Of a stretch of DNA of 64,000 nucleotides, positions 16,891-29,010 are shown piece by piece (position 1 is the stretch's first letter; each line of letters starts with the position of its first letter). The translations under genes were made by a program, and so were the position numbers. The notes under the pieces were generated by a model, which was given only the letters and a program-made list of their open reading frames with translations, was not told where the DNA came from and did not search any database. This stretch comes from Puffinus mauretanicus (Eukaryota > Chordata > Aves > Procellariiformes > Procellariidae), in NCBI GenBank assembly GCA_023333565.1, contig JAJKFH010000686.1, forward strand, positions 100,661 through 164,660, read 5' to 3'.

Positions 16891-19800
16891 TGACGGCCAG
16901 CAGGCGGGAGGGTGTCGGAGATGGCAGAGCTGGGAGCACTGAGCTGGGGCTCCTGCTGAAGGTTGGGGGGCTCCTGGGCGGTGGGAGAGGGTGGGGCAGG
17001 GGTGCTGCCCCCCAAGACTCCTCTTCCCCAGGGGCTCTCCTTGCTCAGGATGTGCCCCAGGACCCCGAGCTCCGGTCTGGCCATCCTGGAGCGCCTGGAG
17101 CAGCTCCTGGCACCTTGCGGGAGTCTGGGAGCGGTTGGGTGGGCGCATGGCGGGCGCCGTGCACGGTGCTGTGCAGAAACCCTTCCTACCAGACACTGTC
17201 CACTGCTTCAGGACAGCAGCGTCGGTGCGGCAGGGAGCCTCGCGTCCCCCTGCTTCCATCGGAGGTTTCCTGCTCTGAGAGCCAGCTGGTTGACAGGAGC
17301 TGGCATGGGATGCTGGGACCGCCACCCCCACCCCCTCCCGGTTGCTCCCCAGCACCCCTGTGTGGCATCTGCTGGGTTTTCTGCCCCCGGTTCTATTTTG
17401 CCCCATCCCCTCTGTCACTGGCGTCTGGCTGGGGTCCCCTCCCCGTGGGCCTGGGGCTGGGTCCTCTGGCCGACAGCTGGGAAAATGCCATCTGCCTTTG
17501 AGAAGCGGCTTTTGGCAAAGCCACCGCTCACCCTGAGGCTGGCAGAGTCCCGCCCGTGATGCTGCCTGCTGCCTGCTGCTGGCTGCCGGCCTTGCCTGCA
17601 GCAGGTCGGGCTGCGGCGCTGCAGGTTGTGCCGAGCAGGGTGTTGGCAGCGGGCAGGAGCCACTGCGTTTGGGGAGCCTGGGACGCACTTGCACGCCCGC
17701 CAACGGCTCCTGGAGCTCCTTTCCAGCCCACCGCTGGCTTGCGGGTGGCAGCTGTCGGGGGGTTTGATGCTCCTGGCCTTGGCATTGGCACCTGGGTCCC
17801 TTCCCTGGCACAGGCAGGATGGGGCAGGGGATGCATTTCGCTCCCTCCAGCCTTTTGCTCGTAAGTAACAGCTATAATTTATACCAGCAGGGAATTTAGG
17901 GTGGGGGAAACAGCTCTCTGGGTAGGTGGCTTTTCACGGCCTTATAACAACCCAGAGGGATGAACAGGATTTGAGGACTGGTCATAGGGATGCTTCCTTC
18001 TGGCTTACTGGTCCAAATGGGGTCCGTGCTGGAGATGCAGTAAAGGCAGCACTGCAGGGTGCCACGAGTGTCACCGGACAGAGGGGGCCACAGTGCCCCG
18101 GCCCCCGGCCGCTGCAGGCACAGCGCAGGCTGTCGGCAGCTCTAACACTGCGCCTCGCTGGTGGGTCATGCGCCAGCACTGAGTCATGGCCAGCAGCAGG
18201 GCTACGCGCAGAGAAAATAAACCCTGCCCAGGGGCAATAGACCTGCCCAGGGCCGCAAGGTTTAAATGGCAACGAGACTGTTCTGAAGGAGGAGCTGGTG
18301 GCGGTGCCAGCTGCGGGAAGGGGACGGGTCAAGCTTGGACAGGGCATTCAGGGCCCGGGGGGTGGCTGGACGGAGGAGCAGGGCTGGGGCGCAGCGGGGC
18401 TGGCCGCCAGGCACGGCCCCAAAATGGTTTTGGTTGGAGCTCCCAGGGAGCGCGGGCACAGCCCTGGGCTTGCCTGGCAGGACGGGGCGGCAGCGTGTGC
18501 CGGGGGAGCGGGGAGCTGCCCGGCCTCGGCACGGCTGCCTGCTTGGTGCACAGGAACCTTGGGTTTCTGCCTGAAAGTGCAGGCAGGCAGGCAGGGCCTG
18601 CTGCCCATGTGGCCTGTGCCAAGCCCAGTGAGCCCTGTGATCCCAGGTGATCCCTGTGATCTCCAAAAGCTCCAGTCCGAACATTTGTCCCCTTGAGGAC
18701 ACTCCCACAGTGGCACGGGCTCCGTCCTGGGAGATGTGCAGCCCGCCCGGACCCCATGGGTGACCTTGCGTTGGGCACGAGCTGGGACTAAGCATCTCCT
18801 GAGGCTCCGTCCAGCCCAAAGGACCTCATCACCCCATAAACCTGAGCCCCTGAGGCCCTCAGAGCCCCATGCCATCGCGGCATGGCACCTGCCCTGGAGC
18901 CCCAGCATCTGCCTGGAGCCAGCGCCGGTGCCGGTGCTGTGGCCGGTGTGACAGTGGGAGGGGCTGGTGGGGACAGGGAGCCCCCGGCAGCCGCTCAACC
19001 CCCTGTCTGGGCACTCCTGGGGACAGATGCACCCAAGCAAGCGGGAGCAGATGTTGGCTGTGCCAGCCACCAGCCGCCCCCCCGGGAAAACCCCTGCAGT
19101 GCAGCCGGCGAGTGCTGAGCCCAGTGGGCACAAGGGCACCACAGCCCCTGCTGCCGCCACTGCAGTCTCCGGCCCCCGCTGTCATCCACGGCTACCTTCA
19201 TTTCTATGCACAGCTTGAAAACTCTCTTGTTTGAAGCTCCCATGTGCTTCAGGAGCACCGTTTTGGGCAGAGCCCCATGTGAACTCTATCACCTGCCTCT
19301 CGCAGTGGGCAGACCCCTGCTCCTGCTGCCTGTGTCCACTGGCATTGCCTGGGACAGCCAAAATGATGTGTCTAGGTCCCTGTTCACCATGGTCATGGTT
19401 AATAAACCCCAGATAGCTCCACACCAAGGAAAGCTCCTTATTTTCTGGTGGTAGCAGCTGGGCAAGGAGAAGGAAGGTGACTGGGATGGGCACCGGGTAT
19501 TTCTCCAGCTCCTGGCCCACCCCAGACCCAGAGTTTCCACACTGGGGCTGAGCACGTCCGAGCGGGGTCAGCTCTGCCCTGTAGCCCCACATGTGTCCCT
19601 CTAGCTTCGCAGAGTCCCCCCAAGTCCTGGGTTGCCCATGTGGAGATGGACCCTGCCTGGTCCCACTGCCATGGGACACCTCCCTGGGACAGAGAGCAAA
19701 AAGAATGAGCTGGAATAGTGACAAGGGAGGTTTAACCAAAAAAATGCAGAAGGCTGAGCACCTTGCTGGGAGGGGGAAATCAGAGACAGGGAGCAGAATT

Positions 19801-19961
19801 TTCTCACCATGGTTTGAAAGTGGCCATCAGGAGTGCAGGACTACAGGTCCTGGTCAGGATGGGCTGGGTTTCGTCCCTTGGCTTCGCTCTCCATGAGGGA
19901 CATGGACAACGCAGCCCTCCCTGCACAGCCCCTGCTCCATCCCTGCGTACTGACGGTGCTT
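16891..19961. other. GC-rich spacer without recognised gene
   Basis: GC-rich DNA with many overlapping open frames, the longest 311 codons on the minus strand at 16876-17811. Residue content is dominated by P, G, S, Q and C with no domain. I see no repeat family and no splice-delimited exon I can support. Confidence 0.55.
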
Positions 19962-20608
19962 ATAGAATCATAGAACGGTTTGACAGAACGGTTTGGGTTG
20001 GAAGGGACCTTTAAAGGTCCTCTAGTCCAACCCCCCTGTAATGAGCAGGGACATCTTCAACCAGATCAGGTCGCTCAGAGCCCCGTCCAACCTGACCTTG
20101 AATGTTCCCAGGGATGGGGCATCTACCACCTCTCTGGGCAACCTGTGCCAGTGTTTCACCACCCTCATCGGAAAAAATTTCTTCCTCATATCTAGTCTGA
20201 ATCTCCCCTCTTTTAGTTTAAAACCATTCCCCCTCGTCCTGTTGCAACAGGCCCTGCTAAAAAGTTTGCTGCCATCTTTCTTATGAGCCCCCTTTAAGTA
20301 CAGATAGGCTGCAATAAGGTCTCCCCGGAGCCTTCTCCTCTCCAGGCTGAACAACCCCAACTCTCTCAGCCTTTCCTCATGGCAGAGCTGTTCCACCTCC
20401 CTGATCATTTTCGTGGCCTCCTCTGGACCTGCTCCAACAGGTCCCTGTCTGTCCTGTGCTGAGGACCCCCGAGCTGGACGCAGCCCTGCAGGGGGGTCTC
20501 ACCAGAGCAGAGCAGAGGGGCAGAATCCCCTCCCTCGCCCTGCCGGCCACGCTGCTGGTGATGCAGCCCAGGACACGGTTGGCTTCTGGGCTGCGAGCGC
20601 ACGTTGCC
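19962..20608 (-). mobile_element. CR1 LINE, 3' fragment with part of ORF2
   Basis: Read on the minus strand, this gives the end of CR1 ORF2 (for example [20 protein letters not shown], then [11 protein letters not shown] and [10 protein letters not shown]), then the 3' UTR word GGTCCCTTCCAACCC and the ATTCTA end at 19962. The 5' break is near 20608. The frame has only a few lesions. Near the 3' end AGAACGGTTT occurs twice, four bases apart, a small local duplication. Confidence 0.93.
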
Positions 20609-20639
20609 AGCAGCCTTTTTCCCTTGGGAATACTAGAGT

Positions 20640-20775
20640 TTTTCTGCCTTAAATTTCACATCCACCATGGTGATAGCTGGTGCTGCTGTTTCTGAAACAC
20701 CAACAATAATTACAGGCTGGTTTGCCCTGGGGATGGGATTAGTTATTTGGTCCAGAACCATCATGCACATCCATC
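20640..20775. promoter_or_regulatory. AT-richer patch, candidate conserved element
   Basis: A patch next to the CR1 break with CCAACAATAATTACAGG and GGATTAGTTATTTGG, unlike the GC-rich surroundings. No coding or repeat signature. Weak evidence. Confidence 0.25.
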
Positions 20776-20949
20776 CCCTGCGTGTTCCTGGCGAGGCTGG
20801 GGACACCGGGGACATGGGGACACCCTGGCGTGGACGTTTGCAACCCACAGCCCCCTCTTTATTCTGCAGAAACTTGTTGCAGCAGAACTGTGCTGAACTG
20901 TGTCCTGGTGCCGGCACAAACCCCGGCGCAGCAGCAGCTCCCTTTCCCA

Positions 20950-21090
20950 GTTGTTAGGAATTCACATCAGACCAGACCCGCCATCACTCCGAAAATAAGT
21001 TTCTCCGTAATTTTGTGTAATTAAGTAGTAACTCACTTCCTAAGCAGTTGCTTAGCTGTTCAGATGCTAAGCAATATTGATGGCCATTGA
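20950..21090. promoter_or_regulatory. AT-rich island with inverted and repeated half-sites
   Basis: The patch carries TGTAATTAAGTAG and three versions of a CTAAGCA/TGCTTAG word (21040-21046, 21049-21055, 21065-21073). Two of them form a perfect 8-base inverted repeat, TTGCTTAG at 21048-21055 and CTAAGCAA at 21067-21074, with an 11-base spacer. This looks like a cluster of sites for one DNA-binding factor, which I cannot name. Confidence 0.35.
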
Positions 21091-21789
21091 TTGCCGTGAG
21101 AGGGGAGGCCGGAGTGGAGCGTTGCCGTGCTGCCACGCTCGGGGCTCTCCCACGGTGGGGACGGCGGCGGGGGACCAGAGGAGACGTGGGGGGCGGCTGG
21201 CGCCAGGTTGCCCCAGGACCCTGGGAATGATAACTGGTGGGTGCTGGGTCTCCCGGGAAGCTGCTCTGTGCTGACACCCCCCTCACGGCACGGCGGGCAG
21301 GGACGCCCCGACTGCCTCTGCAGACGGGGTTTGATGAAGCTGCACATCCCCCGCCCAGCTCTGCGACGGGCAGCCAGTGCCAAGGCCAAGGCCACGGCCA
21401 TGGGCAGCATCTGCCTGCCCACAGCGGGAAGGAAGGGGAGCCCCAGCCCTGCTGGCAGGCAGGCAGGGGAAGGACTCACCGGGTTTTTATTTGACTTTAA
21501 CTGTGACCTTTCAGCTGGAGCAAAACCTCCCTGGAAACGTGGGGGGTCAGGCACAGGCTGGCAGCAGGATGGGCAGCGGGGCAGGCAGTCCGGGCAGCTC
21601 AGCACCGGGAGCTGTGCCACGCTGGGCACCTCCAGCAGCACCACCGTCCCGTCCTCCTCCTCGCCAGCAGAATGCCTGGGGATGGAGGAGTGAAATGGGG
21701 AGGCAACATGAGAGGCCATGAGCGGCCTGTGCTGCCTGCACTGCCTGCGAGCAGCAGCCGGCTCCAGCCTCCCACAGCACGGGGCGGAG

Positions 21790-22050
21790 AGGAGCACCCT
21801 AATTACTGCCTCTAATTAAGAGAGTGAGCGACTCTGCAAGGGCTGTGCAGCCATTTCCGCCCCGTGCCACCCCCAGCCGGGCCAGCGAGGCCATGGGACG
21901 CCCCGGCACGGCCCCGCCGCAGGATGAGGCCCCGCGCTGGCAGACGCGCTGCTGCTGTGGGACACAGATTCGCTTTCACTGAAGCATTTTTAGGATGTTT
22001 GGCTTCAAGATTTCCAGCTATGAATCCCACACTGCAGTTTTATGAATGTG
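21790..22050. promoter_or_regulatory. Two small AT-rich patches with TAATTA words
   Basis: CCTAATTACTGCC and TCTAATTAAGAG occur near 21800 and a second patch near 21960-22050 carries GAAGCATTTTTAGG and TTTATGAATG, separated by GC-rich DNA. Possible conserved elements by composition only. Confidence 0.25.
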
Positions 22051-22529
22051 GGGAGGCAGCATCGACCCGAGCGGTGTTTCGTGGCAGTAGGAATGAGGGC
22101 ACCACGCCGGTGTCGGAGCAGAGGACATCTCAGAGGGGTTGGTCCAGGCTGAACCTTGGGCAGCCTAAAGGTCTCCCTGGGGGGCAGGGTGCAAGGACAG
22201 GTGCAGAAAGTCACCCCAGGCTTAGCAAAGATGGGCTTGCTGCCCGATGCAGACATCTCTGCTCTCGATTCGGGTCTTTCTCTATGAGTATCTCCCCTCC
22301 AGGGAGACAGACAGACATCATGGACGGCGAGGAGACTGTCGTGCTGATGGCCCAGCCCGGCCCTTTTTGTTGCAAACGAAGGGCTTCCCGGAGCCCCGGA
22401 GCAGGAGAGCAGAGGTGCTGCCAGTCCAACCATGCACCTCATCCTGCATGGAGCTCCTCGTGGCAGGTCAGATGGCAATAAAACTGCCATGGCACGTGGC
22501 CACCTCCGAGCTGCCATCGACCATGACCG

Positions 22530-22592
22530 CACAAGGATGGTGCACGCAGGGGACGGTGCTCATGGGGATGGTGCTGACACGGATGGTGCAGG
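22530..22592. repeat. Short tandem repeat, about 4 units of 14-18 bp
   Basis: The word GGATGGTGC or GGACGGTGC recurs about every 14-18 bases four times. The array is short and imperfect and gives a small spurious open frame. Confidence 0.5.
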
Positions 22593-23879
22593 GGGAGCAG
22601 TGGCTGCAAGCTGCTGAGATGCACCAGCATGACTGCTTTCATGGCAGCACGAGCCCCAGCCCGCAGCCAGACGCTGGCTATAAAAGCCATCAGTGTTGGG
22701 GGGGAGCAACAGCTGACAAGCTAATTTTGGCTCACTGGGTGCCACACGCCAGCCCCCTCCTGAACAGTTGCAGGAGCCAGGGTCACCCAGGATTGGGGGA
22801 ACAGGGAACATGGGGTCACCTTTGGCAAGCAGTGGGACAGGGCGATGGCTGGGGACACTGCGGAGACACAGGGGAATGCGGCCACCTCCCTGCATGGTGT
22901 CGCACGGTGTTCTTTGTCTGCTGCAACCTTGGGCTGAGGTTTGGATCCTCCTTCAGGGTCCCTCAGCCTGAAAGGGCACCAGGGGCTCCCCAAAGCACAC
23001 TCACACCCCCAGACAGCTCCACCCCCCGCACCCCCCACCCCCGCTCCCCTGGAGTTTGCCCTTGCTGGAGGTGGCTGCTCCTCATGCCCCTGTTCCTTCC
23101 CACCTGCCAGACTGGTCCTGCTGGAAACCCACACTTTTGCCCCAAAAATATGTGTCTGAAGTTTTTCTTCTTTGCTTTTGCCTTACCCCATCCCTGTTTT
23201 CCTCCTCCCCTGCAACTTATCTGCTTTGGGCCCTAATAAATCCTGTCCTCCCACCCTCCGTCCTCTGGGACGGTGCTGCCAGTGCCAGCACCACCTCACC
23301 GTCCCCCTGTGAGAAGTCCTCCCGACAGGGACAAAACAGGGTGAGTGAGGCCCTTCCTCCATGCCAGCACCAGGCTCAGTAATGAACCGGTGCTAACTGA
23401 CACCCTCGTGGCTCTGGGTTTTGTTCTCTTCAGCGGCTGGTGCTTAATGAGCCCTGGGCATGGCCATGCCCTCAGCGTGGCCGTGCCTGTGTGCTCCCAG
23501 CACAGAGCGTAGGGATGGGGCTGGGTGGCTCATTTTTCCAAGCCTCCCACTGTAGACCCCTGTCTGGCAGGGGGAGGGAGATGCTGCCAGCAGCCTTGGC
23601 CCCTCGACAGGCGTTGGGCAGGAGGTACGGCCCGGCCGCTCCCTGGCTCGGTTTCCCCATCAGTAACACACAGCTGATGCCCACTGGGGCTGCACAGTGC
23701 TGGGGAGTCGTGGGGTGCCAGAGGGGTCTTGGGGTGCTGTTCCAGGGCGCTGCCTGCAGCGGGACCTGTGGGCATCGGTGACCGCAGGCACCAAACTGGC
23801 CCCTCGCCCAGCAGTGGGGACAGGCAGCTGCTTGAAAGGCAGCATTTAGGGAGACAAGGGGTGCACAGCGGCGGATTTA

Positions 23880-24200
23880 CAGCTCAACACTCTGCCCATG
23901 TGGAGAACTGGAAATTCAGTGCCATTAATTTCCACTAAATAATTGTGCTGGTTCGCCAGGGTTTGTAACAAAATGATAAGGAATCAAATTGCTTTAATTC
24001 CCTAAGAATTGCTATGACGTCTCCAAAAGGAGTAAGTTATTTCTTTGTGTCAAGGAAAGTGAAAATGAGTTTTGCTTTCAGAGAGGAAACTTCCCCATCA
24101 CACGGCATTCGGCTCCAGCACAGCATTACTGCCCTACAATACGAGACCTCAAAAAATTCCCTTATTATTTTCTTCCCTGTCCATCTTCAGCAGAGACCCC
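23880..24200. promoter_or_regulatory. AT-rich island, candidate conserved element
   Basis: About 300 bases of AT-rich sequence (GCCATTAATTTCCACTAAAT, then AATCAAATTGCTTTAATTCC) between GC-rich flanks, with a CRE-like TGACGTCTCC near 24016. No coding or transposon signature recognised. Confidence 0.35.
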
Positions 24201-25789
24201 GGCTTAGAGGATCACGGGGTGACTCACAGGACCTCTGCAGGTCTCCAGCCCCGGCCTGAGCCTCTCTTGTCCCCGTGTCCACCCGCTGCCCCTTGTCCCC
24301 CCACTGCACAGCAAAGAGCCCGGCTCTGGCTCTGCTCCTGCAGCCCTGGATGCTGTTGGTCCCCTGCGGCCAGGCCACCCCACTGGCTCACACCCGGCTC
24401 GTGCTCCCTGGGACTACGGGGGAAAAAAACTCCCCAGAAAGTTGTGGAAACAGCCTGGCCCAGGTTGTGCTCGGGGGAGCGGGCTCCTCTCCCGGCGGCC
24501 CAGCGTATCCCAACGTTGCCTCTCTGCAAGGTGCTGCAGAGGTGTTGGCAGCGGGGGGGGGGTCCCCGCGGTGGGAAGGCGCTGCCCGCGCCAGAGAGGC
24601 TGGCAGGGCTGGTTGGCACATCCCTCTCCTGCTGCCCGGCCCCGCTACGCACACAGCCGAGCTCGTCCCTCGCCCTCGGCTGCTCCAGATGAGCAGCTCC
24701 CGAAAGCTGGTCCACTCAACCAGCGCCAGCCTGGGGATGTCCAGCGCCTGCATGGGTGCTGGGCACACGGGGGAGCCAGCAAACGTGTCCCCAGCTGCTG
24801 CCTGCCCGGCAGCTGGGTTTGTCTCTGGCCAGATTCAGCCAACAATCGTACAGATGCAGCGGGAGCATGAGTGCTCCTTGCATTTGTGTTGATGGCTGTT
24901 TAATGAGCTAATTTTCCTTCACACTATTGATTTCCCTGGGCTCTGCTGCGACATGGCTTGCCTCTGGGTGATGAAGACTCGGCCACTCTGGGCAGGGTCC
25001 TGCCTTAAATCCACAGGACATGCTGGTGTGGCGTGGGCAGGGAGCATCCCACTGCTTGGGGCTGCTCCGGGCAGGGCTGGGGGGCTCGTTTTTCCAAGCT
25101 GGTGTTGACGACAAAGCACGAAGCTCTGGGAGAGGGCTCACGCCCCAGGGAAGCACGTCCAGAGCTTGGATTTACATCAGATACTTAAAATGCCCAAGTA
25201 TTGCCTTGCAGCTGGAATAACCCAACCTGGCTTTTCCCGGCTCCGATGCGGTGCTGGGAGTCTGCTGCAGACCGAGATGGATGCTCCTGTCACGCACACA
25301 TATATGCAGATGCACACACAGACCGAGCCCTTTCTTGCACCATTACTGACTCTGCAGCCAGCACAAAGGGCCCTGGGGTGTCCCTTGCTGTGACGCCTGC
25401 GTGGGGACAGGCAGTCCCCAGGCAGCATCACCCCCGCCTGACAGCTGCCTCCAGCAGCGTTGGGGGCTGCTTCACAGAGCCAGATGATGTTCAGAGCCCA
25501 GCTTGGGTACTCGGTGCTCACCCTCCGTCTGCTTTCCTCCCTGGCCACCCTCACTCCACCTCCTGGCACCAGTGATGGAAGGAGAAGGGGTGCTGGCCTC
25601 GCCAGCCCCAGCGCTGCCCGTCCCCCGAGACCGTCCCGGTACCGGCTCTGGCGCACGGCTGGGTTTGCAGCCCCACATCCGCAGCTCGAAGGAGCCGCCG
25701 GTGACCCGGGAGGTGGCATTTCCAGCACAGCCCTTGGGCACAGAGGAGGACAGGGGGTCAGCCCACTGCATGCCTGCCCAGGGAGGGAT

Positions 25790-28290
25790 AAACAAAAGGA
25801 GCTGGAAGTCTTAATGCGTGATCAAGATTATGATTTAATTGGCATAACAAAGGCTTGGTGGGCTCAGCCACATGACTGGAATATTAATATGGAAGGATGC
25901 AGCTTGTTCCGGAAAGACAGGCAGGGGATTAAGGAGGAATATGTTGCTTTGTATATTAAGGCTGGATATATTCGGTTTGCAATTCAGGGAGAACCTGGCT
26001 GCCATCCTGCTGCAGTGGCTGCGCTGCACGCCGAGGGGCTTTTGGTGGGCGATTGTCAGGCTCACCCAAAGCCCGGGACATCGTGATGATGGAGAATGTC
26101 CCTACCTGAGTGGCCGGTGTAGAACCAGGACAGCAGGGACAGACTGTCCAGCAAACACTCCCAAGGCATTTAAAGTGACTTTTTTCGGGAAGAGGCAAGT
26201 AGAAGATAAAGGCTCTGGCTTTGCTTCTAACCTCCAGGGCATGGATGCAGAAGGCAGGGGGAAATAAGTGGGATGAATGCAGCCAAGACATGAAGGAGCT
26301 CCTTGTCTTGCGGAGGGGAAGAGCCAGAGCTTGGGACCGAGAAAAGGGACCTCCAGGGATGCCTGATCCAACACGCTGCTCTGAGCAGGGCCAGTTAGAC
26401 CAGGGTTCTCAGGGCTTTGTTCAGGTACAGTTCAAATATCTTCACAAACGGAGAGCCCAAACCTCTATGAGCCCTGGGCCAGGGGCTAACCACCCTCACG
26501 GGGACAGTCTTGTCCTTATATCAAGTTCCGTGAGCCCGCTGGGTCTTCCTATGCACCCCAAGTGTCCCATGCTCCAGCCCTCTCCTACCCCTCGTTATCG
26601 GCCATTTCTGTCGTCCGCATCTCACCAGCCTGCAAGAAGGCTGTGGGACACCACGCCAAAGGCCACGCCAAAGGCTATGGCAAGATGGAGAGCATCCCGT
26701 GCTCTCTTCAAACTACAAGCCTTGGACTAGGTGGCTGGGGAGCGGCCAGGAAGCAGGCGGGCAGGTTTGAATGTAAATGCATCAGCTTGGAATGTAAAAT
26801 CAAGAAGGCCAAAGGGAAAATGATTCAGTGAGCAAGGCAATGAGAGCGCGTGGGGAGGAAGGGGATAGGCAAAGCCGGGGCTGATGCTGCAGGGTGGGAA
26901 GGGGGAAGCCCTTGACAGGGATACTGCGGTGCCGGGGGCATTCACTGCCTCACTGCATCAGCGTGGATCAGCCGGCGTGTGCAATTAGCATCAGCGAAAG
27001 GGCAACGGCTCTGCCGGGAACAGGGCTGGGAGAGACCGAGCGGTGCAGGCAGGCCAGGCCTGGCAGCCCTCTCTATGGATGCAGGCAGTGCTGGCAGCAG
27101 CAGAGCCCAAAGCAGGAGGGATGTAGCCAAAATCGGCGGGGCTGGGGCAGCAGAAGGGCAATGCTGTGCAGCTCCTTAAAAAGAAGAGAAAACCACAGAG
27201 TGCTCAGCGCAGCTTCGGTCCCCTGGGAAACACCAGGACAAGCAGAGAAGCAGCCCCAGGACCGCACAGGACAGCACACGGAGGAGCAGCCGCCGCCACT
27301 GCCTTCTCATGGGCAAACCGTGGCAAACCCAATCTGATTTTCTCCTTTGACAGGAGAACGGGAAACACAGTGTGTATATCTTGATGTTTGTAAGGCTTTT
27401 GACACAGGTTCATAAAAGAAGCTCAGAAGCAAGTTGCAGATCATATTCAGCCTAACCCTGCTATAAAATGAGTGCTGGTCCCAGCTCGGATAACCTCCTC
27501 CAGGCTGCAGCTGCCAGCAGGTGAGATAACAGGATACGGGACTGGAGGACAAAATAGGAAGATAGGAAGAGTGGGAATTATGTTGGAAGGCAGTTTCCTA
27601 ACCCCAAACTCTCCCTCCACACCACCCTCACTGACAAATTAGATAAACAGGCTTGGGGAGCAGGACACCACGCAGCGCAGCCCAACGCCGGCAGCATCGC
27701 AGCACAACCAGGCCATCATATAAACAAGAAATGGAGAACAAGAAGCAAGTGAGTAATTTTGGGGGGAAGGACCTGACATTCTAATAAAACACAGCAGAGC
27801 AGAGGGCTAACAGCAAAAAAGGAGCAAATATGATGCCAGGATGTGTAATTGGGAGGGTTTCAGAGATGCTGGAGACGGCTCTGCCTTTCTCCACGGCACT
27901 GGGAAGCAGCAGCTGGAGAAGGCAGCTATGTCTGGACATTGCCCTTTGGGCCGGTTGGAGACAATCCAGGGAAGGATGTCAGAGACCTGGAAAACATGAC
28001 TGGCAAGAAAAACCAGCAAGACGTGCGACTGCTTAATTGGTAGGAGAGAGCAGAGGGGGCTGTGGCAGCAGTCTGCAGGAATGTAAATTATTCCTGCAAC
28101 AAGGAAAGGATTAATCTGCCCATTAATCTGCCGGATAACGCAAGGAGAAGCAGGCTTAAATTATCACAGGGAAATTCAAGGTAGGCACTGGGAAAAATCT
28201 TCCCAGTCATGAGGGGGAGGGGTTGGAGTCTCCATTGCCGAGGTTTCTGGGAGAGCCAGGTCCCAGGCAGCATGGCATTACCTGGCATTA
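25790..28290 (+). mobile_element. Ancient, nearly full-length CR1-type LINE relic (decayed)
   Basis: Three separated pieces lie in order and in plus orientation. About 25800-25975 gives a decayed CR1 endonuclease (YDLIGITKAWW, then GCSLFRKDRQGI and VALYIKAGY, matching the DLIGITETWW and LFRRDRQGRRGGGVALY family pattern). About 27375-27410 gives LDVCKAFDT, matching the reverse-transcriptase LDFSKAFDTVSH block. About 27825-28270 resembles the RT end and 3' tail of old CR1/L3-type elements (for example AAATTATCACAGGGAAATT, then GGGAAAAATCTTCCCAG). The roughly 1.6 kb between endonuclease and RT blocks is the distance expected in an intact element. Frames are destroyed by stops and shifts. The middle is interrupted by a younger antisense CR1 piece. 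Confidence 0.7.
26360..26550 (-). mobile_element. Old antisense CR1 fragment nested in the LINE relic
   Basis: The plus strand shows the reversed CR1 3' pattern in diverged form: CTGCTCTGAGCAGGGCCAG, then words matching 'caccctcacggg' and 'cttatatc'. It lies inside the older plus-oriented relic, so it inserted later. Confidence 0.6.
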
Positions 28291-28779
28291 GCACTAGCTG
28301 GTCCCAAAGGTTCCCTTGTTTCTAGGATTTTACCGTTTCTGGGTACAAGCGTATGGAAAACCCTTAAAGCACAGGCTTGGCTAGCTTCATGGCCCGCAAA
28401 GAAGGAAAGGTAGAACAACTGGGCAAGCCCTGAGAATAACCCCTAGAGACTCAAAGGGATGAAAGGGTCTGTACGGACCATGGGGGCAACACCAGCATCA
28501 TCCCACAGAGCTGCACAGGGAGGTGCTGGGGATCGGATATGAAACCAGCTTCCCCTGGTAACTGACAGTGAAGCCAGGGCTCGAGAAGTCACAGGAATGA
28601 ACTTTTGGGGTAAAGCAAAGCAGGTGAAGCTCATGTGGGCAGCAGACCCCACATCATGCTGGGTGCTCAACAGGAGCCTGGGGAAAGAGAGCCTAGTGAG
28701 GAAGCCTGCCTGGAAGCAAAATCAATTGGAGTCAGAGAGCAGAAAATGTGCCAGGAGAGAAACAGTGTTTAACGAGCTG

Positions 28780-29010
28780 AGGGCTGTGTAATTTGAATTT
28801 GTGAAATTGTTTCTGTTGTCTCTGTCCCGGGGTGGTCACGGCCAGTGGCTCTGCTTTGGTTGCACGCATAGGATGAGCAGAATTCATGCGAGAGGCGGGT
28901 GATGGATGTTCAGGACCTGGCTAATGATGAGCAGCATGTTAAGCACCTTTCACTCTTGTTAATTGGAGGAGTGATTAGAAGCACCTGTGAGCTGGCAGCT
29001 CTGAAGCAAC
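28780..29010. promoter_or_regulatory. AT-rich patch, candidate conserved element
   Basis: Contains GTAATTTGAATTTGTGAAATTG and, after a short GC-rich gap, GTTAATTGGAGGAGTGATTAG, homeodomain-like words. No gene or repeat recognised. Confidence 0.25.

Noticed and set aside
16876..17811. 311-codon minus-strand frame
   Set aside because: Composition is dominated by P, Q, S, G and C with no recognisable fold, and several plus-strand frames cover the same span.
22247..23236. 329-codon plus-strand frame
   Set aside because: No domain, runs through a small tandem repeat and GC-rich DNA, and antisense frames overlap.
28917..29010. Box C/D snoRNA-like pair (ATGATGA, then CTGA)
   Set aside because: No terminal stem and no plausible guide region; the short boxes are expected by chance.
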